From CBDCFV01 sp963664625 (lineage in GTDB: Bacteria > Chloroflexota > Dehalococcoidia > Lucifugimonadales > UBA3495), in contig OY761541.1 of the NCBI GenBank assembly GCA_963664625.1, positions 992,001 to 1,056,000 of the forward strand: DNA of 64,000 nucleotides, given 5' to 3'. The position numbers were made by a program, and so were the translations under genes. The notes beneath the pieces are model-generated. The model was given only the letters and a program-made list of their open reading frames with translations. It had not been told where the DNA came from and did no database searches. Below are positions 15,968 through 24,716 of the stretch, piece by piece. The number at the start of each line of letters is the position of its first letter. Positions within the stretch are counted from its first letter, which is position 1.

Positions 15968-16546
15968 ATGTCAACACAGCCTGGATTCCATCCCGACCGC
16001 TTCCTTGGCAAGAATCAAATTAAGTTTCGATTGGTACTGTCCCTGTTGGCGTTGGCGTTGCTCCTCACCTTAGGCATCGACGCGGCAACGGCCAACGGCG
16101 GCACTCGTCCCTTGTTGAGGGACGCCCTGGTTGGACCCTATTCCTTTGACGTAGGCATATTCCCCGGCCGGCCCACTGTCGGCAACCTCCACCTGAGTAT
16201 CCTGGTGAAAGACGCCGCGTCAGGGGGTGCGCTGACCAACGCCACGGTAATGGTGACTTTGACCGGCCCCGAAGGCTCCACTCCCGTGGGGCCAGTCCAA
16301 GCGGTGAACACGCCGCAAACTCCCAGGTTTTACGACGTCAACGTGCCACTGGACATGACAGGAAGCTGGGGCCTCAACCTGGCGGCCGAGACTCACTTGG
16401 GGCCGGCCAGCCTGAACGTTCCGTTCGAAGTAACCGAGGCTACCGGCATAGACATTGTATATCCCTTGATAGCCCTGCTGGGCGCCTTGGCTATACTATT
16501 CTGGGTCTTGGCCCGCATCAGAAGCAGGCGGCGGAGACGAGAATGA
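15968..16546 (+). CDS. Membrane-anchored exported protein with a beta-sandwich-like domain
   Basis: 192 aa: a positively charged N-terminus, a hydrophobic segment (about residues 20-42, LVLSLLALALLLTLGI), a soluble region rich in beta-type sequence (VGNLHLSILVKDAASGGALTNA and VMVTLTGPEGSTPVG), then a second transmembrane helix (about 163-182) ending in an arginine-rich tail. It resembles YtkA/FixH-like extracytoplasmic domains, but this is weak. The start codon directly follows a terminator and has no ribosome site, so a start further in is possible. Its stop overlaps the next gene as ATGA, implying coupled translation with that membrane protein. Confidence 0.65.
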   Translation: MSTQPGFHPDRFLGKNQIKFRLVLSLLALALLLTLGIDAATANGGTRPLLRDALVGPYSFDVGIFPGRPTVGNLHLSILVKDAASGGALTNATVMVTLTGPEGSTPVGPVQAVNTPQTPRFYDVNVPLDMTGSWGLNLAAETHLGPASLNVPFEVTEATGIDIVYPLIALLGALAILFWVLARIRSRRRRRE

Positions 16547-18078
16547 AAGTAGTCCTGGCCTTGTCGGCCTTGGGCATGGCATTGGTCCTTCATCCCCTCT
16601 ACGCCCACGGGTTCGGCGAGCGCACCGAATTGCCCGCGCCCTTGGGGCTCTTCCTGATTGGCGCTGGCGCGACCGTTGCTTTGTCCTTCGCCGTCATTGG
16701 TCTGTTCGTCAGGGGCGGCGCCGGAACGGGCAGCTACTGGAGGTACAACCTGCTGCAACATGGGTGGTTCAGGGTCGCGGCAACCACCTCCTTGTTGTCG
16801 TTCGCGGTAAAGGTATTCTCGGTATTCCTGTTGGCGCTGGTCATCGTCAGCGGTTTTATTGGGGTGCAAACACCGTCATCGAATTTCGCCCCCACCTTCG
16901 TCTGGATTATCTGGTGGGTCGGCATGGCCTACGTCGTGACCTTGCTTGGCAACGTCTGGGCCGTCATCAATCCCTGGAAGATATTGTTCGGATGGGTGGA
17001 ATACCTCTACAGAAAAGCCACAGGGACAGACCTGTCCCCCGTGAAGGCCTACCCGCCGGATTGGGGCGTCTGGCCGGCCTTTGCCCTCTTCCTGGCCTTT
17101 GCTTGGTTGCAGGACGCCTTCCCTGAGTCACCTGTGCCCAACCGCGTCGCCATAGTCGTGACCCTCTATTCCATCCTCACGTTGGGCGGCATGGCGGTAT
17201 TCGGCAAACACCAGTGGCTGCGCCACGCCGAGGCCTTCACCGTAGCATTCGGCCTGCTGGCCAAGTTCTCCATCACCGAAGTCCGAACAAAAGACCCCGT
17301 CCTCTGCGGGACCTGTGACACGGACTGCCTTGACGGTGAGGGCGAGTGCGTCGACTGCTACGAGTGCTTCGAGAAAGCCCAAAGCAGGGAATGGAACCTT
17401 CGTCCCTGGGCCATCGGCTTGGCCCGGACCCACGGCATCACCAACGACGTACTGGCTGTGGTGGTGCTCCTGCTGGCCACGGTCACTTTCGACGGCTTCA
17501 GCGCCACCCCGGGATGGGTGGAGTTCCAGACATTTTCCGCTTTAGCCTTCCCTTGGCTGGCGGCCAACCAGACTTACAACAGCCTGATTATCGCCGATAC
17601 CCTGGGCGTCCTGCTGTTCCCCCTTGCGTTCTTCTTGGTCTACCTGGCATTCACCTATTTTGTGTCCGGCGCAATCGACAAGAGCCGCGGCGCGCTGGCG
17701 TTGGCCCGCTCATTCGCCTTCTCCCTCATTCCCATCGCCCTGGCTTACAACATCGCCCATTTCGTGAACCTGTTGCTGATACAAGGGCAACTGATCATAC
17801 CGCTGGCGTCGGACCCTTTCGGCTTCGGCTGGGACCTGTTCGGCACCGGCGGCTACGAACTGAATCTCGACATCATCAACGCCGCCATCCTCTGGTACCT
17901 GTCCATCGCCGTCATAGTGGCCGGCCACATTCTCGCCGTCTACCTGTCCCACCTGGCCGCGTCCCGAATCTTTGAAGACCACGGGGCGGCGACACAAAGC
18001 CAGTACCCCATGTTGACGTTGATGGTGATGTATACCGTAGTCAGCTTGTGGATAATTGCCCAACCCATAGTGGCGTAG
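16543..18078 (+). CDS. Polytopic membrane protein, fenitrothion-hydrolase-like family, with an extra Cys cluster
   Basis: 511 aa with roughly ten hydrophobic segments. The early HGFGERTELPAP, the IGVQTPSSNFAPTFVWIIWW segment and VINPWKILFGW resemble membrane proteins commonly annotated as fenitrothion hydrolase in Actinobacteria; I recognise the pattern from memory only. Between two membrane segments (about residues 255-272) lies CGTCDTDCLDGEGECVDCYE followed by another Cys, seven cysteines in CxxC spacing that suggest a zinc or Fe-S site. Translation is coupled to the preceding exported protein. True function unknown; the hydrolase name may reflect a single characterised homologue. Confidence 0.6.
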   Translation: MKVVLALSALGMALVLHPLYAHGFGERTELPAPLGLFLIGAGATVALSFAVIGLFVRGGAGTGSYWRYNLLQHGWFRVAATTSLLSFAVKVFSVFLLALVIVSGFIGVQTPSSNFAPTFVWIIWWVGMAYVVTLLGNVWAVINPWKILFGWVEYLYRKATGTDLSPVKAYPPDWGVWPAFALFLAFAWLQDAFPESPVPNRVAIVVTLYSILTLGGMAVFGKHQWLRHAEAFTVAFGLLAKFSITEVRTKDPVLCGTCDTDCLDGEGECVDCYECFEKAQSREWNLRPWAIGLARTHGITNDVLAVVVLLLATVTFDGFSATPGWVEFQTFSALAFPWLAANQTYNSLIIADTLGVLLFPLAFFLVYLAFTYFVSGAIDKSRGALALARSFAFSLIPIALAYNIAHFVNLLLIQGQLIIPLASDPFGFGWDLFGTGGYELNLDIINAAILWYLSIAVIVAGHILAVYLSHLAASRIFEDHGAATQSQYPMLTLMVMYTVVSLWIIAQPIVA

Positions 18079-18221
18079 GTATTGGAAAAACGAATTGTCG
18101 GGCATCCGCCGTCAGGTAGCTTGGCGGTAAGCCATGGTGTAAGATTAACCGCACGTTGGAATTAAACACGCTTCCGCTCCCGCCGGTCCCGCGGGCGGAT
18201 GTTTGGTCCAGGAGGCCTGCT

Positions 18222-19253
18222 ATGGCAAGGATAACCATCGTCGGCACCGGGTTAATCGGGACCTCTCTGGCTATGGCGTTGCGGAAGGCCAACCTGCCCA
18301 ACTTGGAGTTAGTGGGCACCGACAACAACGGCAGCGTCCGCCGGGGGGCCGAAAGGTCCCACGCGTTCCACCGGGTCGAGGCCAGGCTGTTGCCTGCCAT
18401 TGAGGAAGCAGACATCCTCGTCTTCGCCACTCCGGTCATGGCTATCAGGGATCTGATGGAAGCTATTGGGTCGGAGATACCCGATGGCTGCGTGGTTACC
18501 GACGTTGGCAGCACCAAGAAGGAGGTGCTGGATTGGGCCGACGAGTACCTGCCCAGGACGGTTGACTTCGTGGGCGGGCATCCCATGGCCGGCAAGGAGA
18601 CCCCCGGCCCGGAAAACGCCGACCCTGAGCTGTTCCGGAACCGGCCCTACTGCATTGTCCCCAGCGTCAACGCCAACCAGAGGGCGGTATCCGAGATCAG
18701 CACAATGGCCGAAGCCATCGGCGCCAAGCCCTTCTTCATCGGGGTGGACGAACACGATAGTTTCGTCGCCGCGGCCAGCCACCTTCCCTTTCTGCTCTCC
18801 ACCGCCTTGGTGAGTTGCACCTCCAAGAGCGCCAATTGGGAGGACATCGCCAAGCTGGCCTCAAGCGGGTTCAACGGCGTCTCCCGCTTGGCTTCGGGCG
18901 ACCCCGTGATGCACAAGGACATCTGCGTCAGCAACCCTGAACCCATCGTGGCTTGGATAGACGCCTTCATCCGGGAGCTTTACGAAGTCCGCAAGGCTCT
19001 AACTCACGAGGAAGGCCCCGACGGTGATGCGATTCTTGAAATGTTCGAGCAGGCTTCGGTCGCGCGGGCGCACTGGCTGGCTGGTACGGTGCCTTCCAGG
19101 TCCGCTCAAGCCAGCCCTGAGCTGCCGACCTTCAGCGAGAGCATGGGAGAAATGTTCGCCGGCTCCAAGATAATGCAGGCCCAGCGACGAATGTTCGGCG
19201 GCGGCGACAGGAATCAAGACCAGGAACGGAACCGGGAGCGAAGGCGTCGGTAG
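18222..19253 (+). CDS. tyrA: Prephenate/arogenate dehydrogenase
   Basis: A 343-aa NAD(P)-dependent enzyme of tyrosine synthesis. The Rossmann loop is IVGTGLIGTSLA at the N-terminus and the catalytic histidine region is GGHPMAGKETPGPENA (about residues 120-135). The ATG at 18222 follows CAGGAGGCCTGCT; the in-frame extension back to 18156 has no ribosome site and no family similarity. No ACT domain is evident. The C-terminal tail is rich in Arg/Gln/Asn. It lies upstream of aroA, fitting an aromatic amino acid cluster. Confidence 0.92.
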   Translation: MARITIVGTGLIGTSLAMALRKANLPNLELVGTDNNGSVRRGAERSHAFHRVEARLLPAIEEADILVFATPVMAIRDLMEAIGSEIPDGCVVTDVGSTKKEVLDWADEYLPRTVDFVGGHPMAGKETPGPENADPELFRNRPYCIVPSVNANQRAVSEISTMAEAIGAKPFFIGVDEHDSFVAAASHLPFLLSTALVSCTSKSANWEDIAKLASSGFNGVSRLASGDPVMHKDICVSNPEPIVAWIDAFIRELYEVRKALTHEEGPDGDAILEMFEQASVARAHWLAGTVPSRSAQASPELPTFSESMGEMFAGSKIMQAQRRMFGGGDRNQDQERNRERRRR

Positions 19254-19361
19254 CCCCTTTGGGTCTTGATCGCCCACACTGAGCCTTAACCACCTGAAAC
19301 AACATCTACGAGAGCTTGACCGCTGAGAGACAATCTCAAGGCACGTGGCACAACCCGCCTC

Positions 19362-19390
19362 GTCATTCCCGCGAATGCGGGAATCCATAG
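19362..19390. repeat. Dispersed palindrome copy
   Basis: GTCATTCCCGCGAATGCGGGAATCC between tyrA and aroA, same family as at 9216. Confidence 0.85.
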
Positions 19391-19459
19391 GCTTCGGTAG
19401 CGACCAAGTGATGCCGACAGCAACAAGCAGTTTCGAGACAATTTCTGAGGACTACTAGA

Positions 19460-20758
19460 TTGCAGCAGACCATACGCCAACCCGCGGCGTTGAACGGGAC
19501 GCTAAGCGTACCTGGGGACAAGTCCATCTCCCACAGGTCGTTGATCCTCAATGCCATCGCGGAAGGCGAGGCCAGGGTTAGCGGTCTCTCCGGCGGCGAC
19601 GACGTGCTGTCCACCATGCGCTGCTTGCAAGCGATGGGAGTAAATATCGAGCCGGGCGCGGAGGAAGGTTCGTTCACCGTCACCGGCTCCGGTCCAACCT
19701 TGCGGGAACCGGCCGATATTCTGGACGCCGGCAACAGCGGCACTACCATGAGGCTGCTGTCCGGCCTGCTCGCCTCTCAGTCCTTCGTATCCGTCTTGAC
19801 CGGCGATGGGTCCCTTCGCACTCGGCCGATGGGGAGAGTCGTCCAGCCACTGAAGCAGATGGGCGCCCAGGTAATGGGCCGCAGCGACGATACCCTGGCG
19901 CCGCTGATATTTCGCGGGGGCAACCTGCGGGGTATTGAATACACCATGCCCGTCGCCAGCGCCCAAGTAAAGTCGTGCATCATGCTGGCGGGCATGTTTG
20001 CCGACCAGGACACCGTCCTGCACCAACCGGCCCTGTCCCGGGACCACACCGAGCGTATGTTGACCGCGATGGGGGCCTTTGTGCAGACCGACGGGTTGGA
20101 CCTGACCGTCCGCTCCGGCCCGCTCCGTTCCGTGGATATAGCCGTCCCTGGCGACATCAGCTCCGCCGCCTTCTGGCTGGTCGCCGGATTATGTCATCCC
20201 GACGCGCGGGTGTTGGTGCGGGGAATCGGGCTTAACCCCAGCCGCACCGGGATAATGGAAGCCTTGCAGGCAATGGGAGCGGGGCCCAGCCTCAGCTTAG
20301 TGGACGAACGGATGGAGGGAGGCGAGCCGGTGGCCGACTTGCTGGTGACCTCCGGGGAACTCACCGGCATTGAGGTCGGCGGCGACCTCATCCCGAGAAT
20401 CCTCGACGAGTTGCCTATCCTCGCCGTGGCCGCCTGCTTCGCCAACGGCACGACGGTCATCAGGGACGCCGCCGAGTTGCGCGTCAAGGAATCGGACCGC
20501 ATCAATACCACCGTCACCGAACTTTCCCGCTTGGGCGCCAGAATCGAGGAACGGGAAGACGGGATGGTCATCCACGGCTCCGGCAGCCTCCGGGGTGCCG
20601 TCTGCCAAAGTTGGGGCGACCACCGGCTTGCCATGTCGCTGGGGGTCGCCGGGCTGCTGGCCGAGGGTGAGACGCTGGTACAGGAATCCGACGCCGCCAC
20701 TGTGTCATATCCCCAATTCTGGGACCACTTGGCCTCCTTGTCCGGGACTGAAGCGTGA
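19460..20758 (+). CDS. aroA: 5-enolpyruvylshikimate-3-phosphate synthase
   Basis: 432 aa from a TTG start (weak TGAGGAC leader). The enzyme transfers enolpyruvate from PEP to shikimate 3-phosphate. Signatures are PGDKSISHRSLIL (residues 14-26), LDAGNSGTTMRLLSGLLA (about 88-105) and the C-terminal LRVKESDRI and GDHRLAMSLG. The GNSGTTMRL form resembles the Bacillus-type rather than the enteric version of this motif. Its stop overlaps the gmk start (GTGA). Confidence 0.96.
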   Translation: MQQTIRQPAALNGTLSVPGDKSISHRSLILNAIAEGEARVSGLSGGDDVLSTMRCLQAMGVNIEPGAEEGSFTVTGSGPTLREPADILDAGNSGTTMRLLSGLLASQSFVSVLTGDGSLRTRPMGRVVQPLKQMGAQVMGRSDDTLAPLIFRGGNLRGIEYTMPVASAQVKSCIMLAGMFADQDTVLHQPALSRDHTERMLTAMGAFVQTDGLDLTVRSGPLRSVDIAVPGDISSAAFWLVAGLCHPDARVLVRGIGLNPSRTGIMEALQAMGAGPSLSLVDERMEGGEPVADLLVTSGELTGIEVGGDLIPRILDELPILAVAACFANGTTVIRDAAELRVKESDRINTTVTELSRLGARIEEREDGMVIHGSGSLRGAVCQSWGDHRLAMSLGVAGLLAEGETLVQESDAATVSYPQFWDHLASLSGTEA

Positions 20759-21402
20759 CGCGCCGCATGGAGGATATGGCTGACCGGTTGCTTCCCGAGG
20801 CCCAGCCCGCGCCGCCGCTCTTGGTTGTATTGTCCGGTCCTTCCGGAGTAGGCAAGGACGCCGCCATCGAAAAGTTGAAGCAGTTGGACCGTCCTTGGCG
20901 TTTCGTGGTCACCGCCACCACCCGCCGGCCCCGCCCCGGTGAACAGGAGGGCAAGGACTACATCTTCTTGGAGATCGACACCTTCCTGAAAATGAAGGAA
21001 CGGGACGAGTTCTTGGAGTGCGCCGAGGTATACGGCAACTGGTACGGCGTGCCCAGGAACCAAGTCCGCCAAGGCTTGCAGGAAGGGCTGGACGTCATAT
21101 TGAAGATCGACGTGCAGGGGGCCGACACTGTGCGCCGCCTCGCCCCCGAAGCGGTGTCCATCTTCATGGTGCCCCCTTCCTACGAGCAACTGCGCCGCCG
21201 TCTGACCCTCCGCATGACAGATGGGGCTGACCAGATAGCGTTAAGGCTCGAAGAGGCATGGAACGAACTCTCCAAGGCCGCGGACTATGATTACCGTGTC
21301 GTCAACCATGACGGTCGGCTGGACCAAGCTATCGCCGACATCGACGCCATCATCGGCGCGGAGAAATGCCGGGTAAAGCCCCGCATGGTGCAAATGATAT
21401 GA
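20755..21402 (+). CDS. gmk: Guanylate kinase
   Basis: GMP kinase of up to 215 aa. The P-loop is VLSGPSGVGKDAAIEKL (about residues 24-40), followed by TTRRPRPGEQEGKDYIFL and the GMP-binding ECAEVYGNWYGVPRNQV. The GTG at 20755 overlaps the aroA stop; ATG codons at 20767 and 20776 are alternative starts that would trim the nonconserved N-terminus. Coupling to aroA is unusual in function but clear in layout. Confidence 0.95.
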   Translation: MTRRMEDMADRLLPEAQPAPPLLVVLSGPSGVGKDAAIEKLKQLDRPWRFVVTATTRRPRPGEQEGKDYIFLEIDTFLKMKERDEFLECAEVYGNWYGVPRNQVRQGLQEGLDVILKIDVQGADTVRRLAPEAVSIFMVPPSYEQLRRRLTLRMTDGADQIALRLEEAWNELSKAADYDYRVVNHDGRLDQAIADIDAIIGAEKCRVKPRMVQMI

Positions 21403-21442
21403 TGGGCCGGTCAAAAGCTTTCGAAGGATTTAAGGTGGACCG

Positions 21443-22345
21443 ATGAGTTCCAAGTCAGCGTCCAGCGCGCCAAGGCCTCGATTGCCCGAGTGGTTGAAAG
21501 TAAGGGCTCCGGGCAGCCCCCGGTACATCGAGTTGAAAGCCTTGATGCGCGGCCAGCAGTTGCACACGGTATGCGAGGAGGCCCATTGCCCCAACATCGG
21601 CGAGTGCTGGAATCGCGGCACCGCCACCTTCATGATACTGGGAGATATATGCACCCGCCGCTGTCACTACTGCGCGGTGACCACCGGCCGCCCCGTCGGG
21701 GTTGACCTTCAGGAGCCGAACCGGCTGGCCGAGACGGTCCAGACCATGGGTCTGCGCTACTGTGTAATCACCTCCGTCAACCGGGACGACCTTCCGGACG
21801 GCGGTGCTTTCATATTCGCAAGTTGCATCAAGCGCGTCAGGGACCTGAACCCGGACTGCCGCATCGAGGTGCTCATACCGGACTTCGCCGGGTCCTGGCC
21901 AGCGTTACAAAAGGTGCTCGACGCACGCCCGGACGTGTTAAACCACAACATCGAGTCCACCAACCGCATCTTCCCTCGCGTTCGTCCCAAGGGCGACTAC
22001 CGGCGTTCTCTGGAACTGCTCGCCAAGTGCAAGGAACTGGCCCCTGGCATGGTCACCAAGTCCGGCATCATTGTTGGAATGGGCGAGACCGTGGACGAGG
22101 TGGTGGACACCATGCGTGACCTGCGGAGTGTTGACTGCGACTTGCTTACCATCGGCCAGTACCTACGGCCGTCTGACAAACACCTGGCCATCGACCGCTT
22201 CTATACGCCCGCCGAGTTCGAGGAGTTGCGCCTGATCGGGCAGGAACTGGGATTCGCCCACGTTGCCTCAGGCCCCTTGGTGCGCAGCTCCTACCACGCC
22301 GACGAGCAGCACGACGCAGCTTGGGCCGCAATCGCTTCAACCTGA
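21443..22345 (+). CDS. lipA: Lipoyl synthase
   Basis: A 300-aa radical SAM enzyme that inserts two sulfurs into octanoyl groups. It has the auxiliary-cluster cysteines CEEAHCPNIGECW (CX4CX5C), the radical SAM motif CTRRCHYC, and the C-terminal serine region GPLVRSSYHADEQ. The ATG at 21443 follows AAGGATTTAAGGTGG. Its partner lipB lies 20 kb away next to the E2 gene, which is the likely substrate. Confidence 0.97.
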   Translation: MSSKSASSAPRPRLPEWLKVRAPGSPRYIELKALMRGQQLHTVCEEAHCPNIGECWNRGTATFMILGDICTRRCHYCAVTTGRPVGVDLQEPNRLAETVQTMGLRYCVITSVNRDDLPDGGAFIFASCIKRVRDLNPDCRIEVLIPDFAGSWPALQKVLDARPDVLNHNIESTNRIFPRVRPKGDYRRSLELLAKCKELAPGMVTKSGIIVGMGETVDEVVDTMRDLRSVDCDLLTIGQYLRPSDKHLAIDRFYTPAEFEELRLIGQELGFAHVASGPLVRSSYHADEQHDAAWAAIAST

Positions 22346-22456
22346 AGAATCGGTGATGATTGACTGCGCCGCAGAACGTGCCGATAGAACTCATGGCCAT
22401 CTGGTGAGTTAACATCGGAGTCTATAGTCGATTCGTTCATCCGCGGACCGTTGTTG

Positions 22457-22672
22457 ATTAGAGATACAGGGCAATCGCGTTTTAACTATCGGTACACCAA
22501 GGCAAGCAAAGTCTGCCGTAAAATCCTCCGTCATTCCCGCGAAGGCGGGAATCCACACTGCCTCGCAACGGTAAATTTACCCTTCCCAACGGCCTATGGA
22601 TTCCCGTCGCCACGGGAATGACGGGTAAATGGTCTACCAAACCTATAATGCGATTGCTCTGAATTAGAGATA
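22457..22672. mobile_element. Possible MITE-like composite repeat
   Basis: An ATACAGGGCAATCGCGTT element (about 22467-22484) and an inverted, degenerate partner AATGCGATTGCTCTGAAT (about 22648-22665) match at 15 of 18 positions. They flank two copies of the ATTCCCG palindrome in opposite orientation (22530-22557 and 22596-22622). The same combination of GCGATTGCCCTGAAT plus palindrome occurs at 60372-60470 and, degenerate, at 1463-1545. No coding sequence is present, so mobility would need a transposase elsewhere. Confidence 0.5.
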
Positions 22673-22712
22673 GTGACCAACACGTACTTCGGAAATGATA
22701 TACTGCGTGTGA

Positions 22713-22976
22713 AGTTGTGGAGTTGGGCCGGAAGGGGTGGCAGCACTCGGTTCAACTCCGGTGGCGGTACCTGGTTTCATCGCCCTACTGATGCTACGCA
22801 GCTTGGTTTCTAACCTATCCGGGCGTAACACGGAACCTTTGGGCGCAAGCCCAAATCCAATCAGGAGGCGAAAATGAAACTACGTATTAAGACGCTGGTG
22901 ATTTGTACCCTAGATACAATCTGGGCGATAGGAGCCAGTGCCGTTGCGGGTTGCCTGCCGACCCAACTCCACAACT
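22713..22976. other. 264-bp element bounded by a perfect 15-bp inverted repeat
   Basis: AGTTGTGGAGTTGGG at 22713-22727 is exactly inverted at 22962-22976, 234 bp apart. Inside are further short stems (CCGGA/TCCGG, GGGCgcaaGCCC) and a strong AGGAGG site before a small frame. It could be a structured leader RNA or a small mobile element. It does not match a riboswitch or tRNA I know. Confidence 0.45.
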
Positions 22977-23023
22977 CCCCGACTGCTTACTTGTACCCAA
23001 TCGGATGTGTTTCCGGAAAATGA
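22874..23023 (+). CDS. Small ORF with signal/lipobox-like N-terminus
   Basis: 49 codons from ATG 22874, which has a near-ideal AGGAGGCGAAA leader. The product starts MKLRIKTLVI, contains a hydrophobic stretch and ASAVAGC, resembling a lipoprotein signal with a possible lipidated Cys at residue 27. It ends soon after with CVSGK. It may be a real small lipoprotein or the surviving N-terminus of a broken gene; the right arm of the 15-bp inverted repeat falls within it. No family recognised. Confidence 0.4.
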   Translation: MKLRIKTLVICTLDTIWAIGASAVAGCLPTQLHNSPTAYLYPIGCVSGK

Positions 23024-23062
23024 TGGTGTCGGTATTCCAGCAATCGAGGCCATCTCAAGGCA

Positions 23063-24715
23063 ATGGCGTCTGAATTTAAGTTCTCGCGTCCCCCTAAAAT
23101 CTCCGTGCCACCCTCCGGTAGTCATAGGCACCTAAACATCTCATCAATCCTACCGAATCTGCTTCTCGTAAACGCCCGCGTCTTGACAATGGAGATTGCC
23201 CAACCCATCGCGGAGGCGATTGCCGTCACCGGAGACAGGATTACGGCGGTTGGCCGTATCAAGGACGTTGCGCCCTTGGCCGGGCCGGACACCACCACTA
23301 TCGACTGCCGGGATAAGACCGTCATACCCGGGTTTGTGGATGCCCATTGTCACCTGTTGGCCCAAGCGGCTGCCATCAGCGCCTTGGATTGCGGCCCCCA
23401 AGCCGCCACCTCCATTGAGGAACTGCGGGAACTGGTGCACCGCCGGGCTGTCATCCTTCCATCAGGCCAATGGATTCGCGGTGTCGGCTACGATCACCTG
23501 TCCTTGTCGGACTGCCGCCACCCCACTCGGGACGATTTGGACTCCGTATCTCCCAACCATCCGCTCCGTATAGACCACCGCAGCGGTCACGCCGCAGTGT
23601 TGAACAGCCGCGCCTTGCAAATCGCCGGCATCGACGACACCACCCCAGACCCGGTGGAGGGAGTGATCGACCGGGACCCCACAACGAGAAGACCCACGGG
23701 TCTCTTGCTGGAACTGTCAGGGTTCTTGCGAGAACGTCTGGGACCATCGAGAAACTCGGTCCAGATGGAGGCCGACGTCGCCGCCCTAGACCGGTCCTTG
23801 CTGAGCTACGGCATAACGTCGGTACAGGATGCCGGAGCCAACAACGGTTTGGAACGGTGGCGCACCATGCAATCACTTCAAGCGTCGGAAAAGCTGTCCT
23901 GCCGTATTACCATGATGGCGGGCGCCCACCGCCTGGAGGAACTGGCGTCGGAGGGGTTGCATTGGGGAAGCGGCGACCACATGTTGAGGGTGGGCCACGC
24001 GAAGATAGTGCTGACGCTTACAACCGGCGCGTTGCATCCAGGCGAACAGGAACTGAAACAAATCGTCAATCATGCTCATCGACGCGGATTCCCAGTGGCC
24101 ATTCACGCAATCGAACAGGAGGCCGTAGAAGCCTGCGTACAAGTCGTGGAGGAGACCCGCCCTGAATCAGTCCTCTCCCAATACAGGAGAGACCGCGTCG
24201 AACATTGCGCCGAATGTCCTCCCCATTTGGTAACCCGCATAAGAGACTCAGGCGCGATGGTGGTCACCCAGCCCGGGTTCATCTATTGGAACGGGGACGG
24301 TTATCGGCGCCGCGTGGAACCCTCCATGCTGCCCCACCTGTACCCCTCCGCCGCGTTGCTTGAGGCCTCCGTGCCTTTGGCATTCAGCTCCGATGGGCCG
24401 GTGATAGACGCCAATCCCTGGCCGGCCATTTACAGCGCGGTAACCGGAAAGACGCGGGATGGCAACACCCTGCTTTCCGGGTCTTCTCCCCGTACCGCGC
24501 AGATGGCGGTGATGGACGCTTTGCGTTGCTATACCTTGGGCGCCGCTTACGCCGAAGGGACGGAAGACCTGAAGGGAAGCATTCGGCCGGGGAAGTTCGC
24601 CGACTTGGTGGTGCTGGATTCAGACCCCACGGCTGTGGGACCGGAGCAACTACTGGACATCAAGGCGGCCATGACGGTGGTCGGCGGCAGGATAGCTTGG
24701 AGAAAGGAAACGTGA
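23063..24715 (+). CDS. Amidohydrolase family 3 (YtcJ-like)
   Basis: Up to 550 aa. The small beta domain begins near LLLVNARVLTMEIAQ, and the metal site HxH is in GFVDAHCHLLAQAA. A later HAIEQEAVEACVQ, the HC in RVEHCAECPP, and the aspartate in FSSDGPVIDANPW complete the metal centre. C-terminal GSIRPGKFADLVVLDSDP closes the sandwich. The family hydrolyses N-substituted amino acids, formamides and related amides. The exact start is unclear: ATG 23063 has only AAGGCA, and the conserved part begins about 30 codons later. Stops one base before the convergent prenyl synthase gene. Confidence 0.87.
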   Translation: MASEFKFSRPPKISVPPSGSHRHLNISSILPNLLLVNARVLTMEIAQPIAEAIAVTGDRITAVGRIKDVAPLAGPDTTTIDCRDKTVIPGFVDAHCHLLAQAAAISALDCGPQAATSIEELRELVHRRAVILPSGQWIRGVGYDHLSLSDCRHPTRDDLDSVSPNHPLRIDHRSGHAAVLNSRALQIAGIDDTTPDPVEGVIDRDPTTRRPTGLLLELSGFLRERLGPSRNSVQMEADVAALDRSLLSYGITSVQDAGANNGLERWRTMQSLQASEKLSCRITMMAGAHRLEELASEGLHWGSGDHMLRVGHAKIVLTLTTGALHPGEQELKQIVNHAHRRGFPVAIHAIEQEAVEACVQVVEETRPESVLSQYRRDRVEHCAECPPHLVTRIRDSGAMVVTQPGFIYWNGDGYRRRVEPSMLPHLYPSAALLEASVPLAFSSDGPVIDANPWPAIYSAVTGKTRDGNTLLSGSSPRTAQMAVMDALRCYTLGAAYAEGTEDLKGSIRPGKFADLVVLDSDPTAVGPEQLLDIKAAMTVVGGRIAWRKET

Positions 24716-24716
24716 G

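Noticed and set aside
22735..22790. tRNA-like segment around CGGTTCAACTCCG
   Set aside because: No acceptor stem or anticodon arm of correct length could be drawn.
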